NCBI GenBank assembly: GCA_018609945.1
Contig: JAHENO010000103.1
Span: forward strand, 1-7,372
Origin: Haloarculaceae archaeon
GTDB taxonomy: Archaea; Halobacteriota; Halobacteria; Halobacteriales; Haloarculaceae
Direction: 5' to 3'
DNA: 7,372 nucleotides
Translations under genes and position numbers: made by a program
The notes under the pieces: generated by a model
Told to the model about the DNA's origin: nothing
Database searches by the model: none
The model's input: only the letters and a program-made list of their open reading frames with translations
Shown here: positions 5,242 through 7,372 of the stretch, in pieces
Layout: every line of letters starts with the position of its first letter
Numbering within the stretch: position 1 is the first letter of the stretch

Positions 5242-6229
5242 CGAATTCACCACAGAGATCTACTACGACGAGGACGCGGACGCATCGCACATCGAGGACA
5301 AGACGGTCGCAGTCCTGGGGTATGGCAGCCAGGGCCACGCTCACGCGCTGAACCTCTCGGACAGCGGCGTGGACGTGGTGGTCGGCCTGCGGAAATCCTC
5401 GTCCTCGCGCGAGGACGCCCGCGCGGCCGGCCTGGACGTGGCCACCCCGCGGGAGGCGGCCGGCCGGGCCGACATCGTCAGCATTCTCGTCCCCGACACC
5501 GTCCAGCCTGCGGTGTATGCGGACATCGAGGAGCAACTCGAGGCGGGCGACACGCTGCAGTTCGCCCACGGCTTCAACATCCACTACGGCCAGATCGAAC
5601 CGCCCGCGGAGGTCGACGTGACGATGATTGCCCCCAAGTCACCGGGTCACCTGGTCCGGCGCCACTACGAGCGCGACCAGGGCACCCCCGGCCTGCTGGC
5701 GGTCTACCAGGACGCCACCGGCGAGGCCAAGGAGGAAGCGCTGGCCTACGCCCAGGGGCTCGGTTGCACCCAGGCCGGCGTCGTCGAGACCACCTTCCGC
5801 GAGGAGGTCGAGACGGACCTCTTCGGCGAGCAGGCCGTCCTCTGTGGCGGCGTCACCGAGATGGTCAAGGCCGGCTTCGAGACGCTCGTCGAGGCTGGCT
5901 ACTCGCCCGAGATGGCCTACTTCGAGTGCCTGAACGAACTCAAACTCATCGTCGACCTGATGTACGAGGGCGGGCACATGGAGATGTGGAACTCCGTCTC
6001 CGACACGGCGGAGTACGGCGGCCTGACCCGCGGCGAGGAGGTCATCGACCGCGACGGGATGGACGACATCCTGGAGGGCGTCCAGACCGGCGAGTTCGCC
6101 CGCGAGTGGATCAACGAGAACCAGGCCAACCGCCCGGCCTACAAGCAGTACCGCGGGGCAGAACAGAACCACCAGATCGAGGACGTGGGCGAACGGCTGC
6201 GCGAGCTGTTCGCCTGGGAGGAGGACTGA
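5234..6229 (+). CDS. ilvC: Ketol-acid reductoisomerase (class I)
   Basis: Converts acetolactate or acetohydroxybutyrate to the dihydroxy acid, using Mg2+ and NAD(P)H, as the second common step to valine and isoleucine. At 331 residues it is the short class I form. The Rossmann motif GYGSQGHA is at 29-36. The beta2-alphaB loop GLRKSSSSRE (51-60), with Arg and several Ser, suggests NADPH preference. A conserved His112 lies in FAHGFNIHYG. The metal-site residues are Asp195 and Glu199 (DLFGE), then Glu231 and Glu235 (ECLNE). SVSDTAEYGG at 254-263 carries the substrate-site Ser256. All key residues are present. The gene overlaps ilvN by 8 bases and has its own Shine-Dalgarno site. Its last codons contain the ribosome binding site of the next small gene, which starts 2 bases after its stop. 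Confidence 0.97.
   Translation: MTDEFTTEIYYDEDADASHIEDKTVAVLGYGSQGHAHALNLSDSGVDVVVGLRKSSSSREDARAAGLDVATPREAAGRADIVSILVPDTVQPAVYADIEEQLEAGDTLQFAHGFNIHYGQIEPPAEVDVTMIAPKSPGHLVRRHYERDQGTPGLLAVYQDATGEAKEEALAYAQGLGCTQAGVVETTFREEVETDLFGEQAVLCGGVTEMVKAGFETLVEAGYSPEMAYFECLNELKLIVDLMYEGGHMEMWNSVSDTAEYGGLTRGEEVIDRDGMDDILEGVQTGEFAREWINENQANRPAYKQYRGAEQNHQIEDVGERLRELFAWEED
6217..6224 (+). promoter_or_regulatory. Shine-Dalgarno site of the small gene after ilvC
   Basis: GGAGGAGG at the end of ilvC lies 7 bases before ATG 6232. A site this strong argues that the 73-codon frame is genuinely translated. Confidence 0.7.
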
Positions 6230-6231
6230 TC

Positions 6232-6453
6232 ATGGAGATGGAAGACATCGACCACACGAACCCCTACACTGACGAACCGTTCGTCGAGACGTTCCGGCGC
6301 GGCCAGGTCGTCGCGGCCGACGGCGGCGAACGCGACGCTGCCGACGACGAGACAGAGGAGGAAACGATGGAGGACGTGGCCCACGACTCCCCGAACGAAG
6401 GGACAAACCGCACCTTCGAGCGGGGCAACGAGGGTAGAGACGAGACTGTATGA
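6232..6453 (+). CDS. Conserved-looking small acidic protein of unknown function between ilvC and leuC (73 aa)
   Basis: I do not recognise a characterised family. I recall that Haloferax volcanii also has a small hypothetical gene in this slot. The protein is very acidic, with no signal peptide, membrane segment or cysteine. It appears to contain one motif twice. MEDIDHTNP (3-11), followed by ETFRRG (19-24), is echoed by MEDVAHDSP (46-54), followed by RTFERG (60-65). The copies are joined by an acidic linker (DAADDETEEET) after VVAADGGE. The 5-residue shorter second spacing suggests a diverged internal duplication. A strong Shine-Dalgarno site precedes the gene, it starts 2 bases after ilvC, and its stop overlaps the leuC start as ATGA. 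It must therefore be co-transcribed, and leuC translation probably depends on it. It might be a small subunit, a regulator or a protein needed for LeuC synthesis; none of these is shown by sequence. Confidence 0.85.
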   Translation: MEMEDIDHTNPYTDEPFVETFRRGQVVAADGGERDAADDETEEETMEDVAHDSPNEGTNRTFERGNEGRDETV

Positions 6454-7372
6454 GTCAGAATACCCTCTACGATACGGTCTGGGAGACACACAAGGTCACG
6501 GAACTCCCGAACGGCCAGGACCAGCTGTTCATCGGGCTGCACCTCATCCACGAGGTGACCAGCCCGCAGGCCTTCGCGATGCTCGAAGAGCGCGACCTCG
6601 ACGTGGCGTTCCCGGATCGGACGTACGCCACGACCGACCACATCGCGCCCACCGAGGCCGAGAAGCGCGAGCGGCCCCTGACCGACGACCAGGCCGAGGA
6701 GATGCTCTCGGCGCTGGAGCGGAACGTCTCCGAGAACGGCATCACCTTCTTCGGTTTCGAGTCGGGCAAGCAGGGCATCACCCACGTCGTCGCGCCCGAG
6801 TTGGGACTCTCCCAGCCGGGTATGACCGTCGCCTGCGGGGACTCCCACACCGCCACCCACGGCGCCTTCGGCTCCATCGGCGTCGGCGTCGGCACTTCCC
6901 AGATCCGCGATATCCTCGCGACCGGCTGTATCGCCGCCGACAAGCAGAAGGTCCGGCGCATCGAGGTCGAGGGAACGCTCGGCGAGGGCGTCTACGCCAA
7001 GGACATCATCATGAAGATCATCCAGGAACTCGGCGTGGACGGCGGCGTCGGCCACGTCTACGAGTACGGCGGCCCCGCCATCCGCGAACTCGGCATGGAG
7101 GGCCGGCTGGCGGTCTGCAACATGTCCATCGAGGGCGGCGCCCGCGCGGGCTACATCAACCCCGACGAGACCACCTACGAGTACCTCCGGGGCCGCGAGT
7201 ACGTCCCCGAGGGCGAAGCCTTCGAACAGCGCAAGGCCTACTGGGAGTCCATCAAATCCGGCGACGACGCCGAGTACGACGACGTCGTCACCATCGACGT
7301 CGACGGCATGGACCCGCTGGTGACGTGGGGCATCAACCCCGGCCAGGTCATCGAGGTCTCGGAGCCGGTGCC
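6450..7372 (+). CDS. leuC: 3-isopropylmalate dehydratase large subunit, 5' part
   Basis: This is the large subunit of isopropylmalate isomerase, which with LeuD converts 2- to 3-isopropylmalate; related citraconate chemistry is possible if the citramalate route is used. The frame from ATG 6450 stays open to the window edge, giving 307 residues of an expected ~470. It begins MSQNTLYDTVWETHKV. Features of the aconitase family are HLIHEVTSPQAF, DRTYATTDH, PGMTVACGDSHTATHGAFG (Cys129 in CGDSHT) and VCNMSIEGGARAGYINPDETT. These resemble the bacterial LeuC type. The later cysteines that bind the 4Fe-4S cluster lie beyond the window, so they cannot be checked. The start overlaps the previous gene's stop (ATGA). 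Only a weak GAGGG lies upstream, so translational coupling is likely. leuD and leuB may follow; this is inference. Confidence 0.95.
   Translation, partial: MSQNTLYDTVWETHKVTELPNGQDQLFIGLHLIHEVTSPQAFAMLEERDLDVAFPDRTYATTDHIAPTEAEKRERPLTDDQAEEMLSALERNVSENGITFFGFESGKQGITHVVAPELGLSQPGMTVACGDSHTATHGAFGSIGVGVGTSQIRDILATGCIAADKQKVRRIEVEGTLGEGVYAKDIIMKIIQELGVDGGVGHVYEYGGPAIRELGMEGRLAVCNMSIEGGARAGYINPDETTYEYLRGREYVPEGEAFEQRKAYWESIKSGDDAEYDDVVTIDVDGMDPLVTWGINPGQVIEVSEPV

Overview
The window is about two thirds G+C. Its proteins are strongly acidic and its promoter-like sites have an archaeal TATA/BRE layout, so it most likely comes from a haloarchaeon (class Halobacteria). No mobile element, CRISPR array, tRNA or rRNA was seen. 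The species cannot be named from the sequence.

Layout: (i) 1-428, the C-terminal part of a SIMPL-domain (DUF541) protein on the + strand. It meets stop-to-stop with (ii) a beta-class carbonic anhydrase on the - strand (429-1061). (iii) After a divergent intergenic region (1062-1233) comes leuA, 2-isopropylmalate synthase or citramalate synthase, ending at 2461. The conserved leuA frame has no usable start codon. It joins the promoter-proximal ATG only if one base is skipped, probably in the C4 run at 1268-1271. (iv) 2462-2782 is a 321-base leader region before ilvB. (v) 2783 onward is a tight operon: ilvB, ilvN, ilvC, a 73-residue protein of unknown function, and leuC, which runs off the end. 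Gaps within the operon are +2, -8, +2 and -4 bases.

Together the genes make branched-chain amino acids. IlvB/IlvN form acetolactate or acetohydroxybutyrate, and IlvC reduces and isomerises it on the valine and isoleucine branches. LeuA and LeuC act in leucine synthesis, or in the citramalate route to isoleucine. The other LeuCD subunit, LeuB, IlvD and a transaminase are not in the window; some may lie beyond the right edge.

The most interesting part is the ilvB leader. A BRE/TATA pair at 2559-2572 points to a transcript starting almost on ATG 2599. That ATG opens a 27-codon peptide ending ALLGGIIVGAV, rich in Leu, Ile and Val, with several codons that look uncommon next to the neighbouring genes. 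The last codons form the 5' arm of a perfect 7-bp hairpin (2670-2687). The 3' arm of that hairpin is also perfectly complementary, over 7 bases, to the Shine-Dalgarno region of ilvB (2772-2778). This looks like a leader-peptide attenuator or translational switch responding to branched-chain aminoacyl-tRNA. I am not aware of such a system being established in haloarchaea. The second open question is the unknown small protein between ilvC and leuC, which carries one motif twice.
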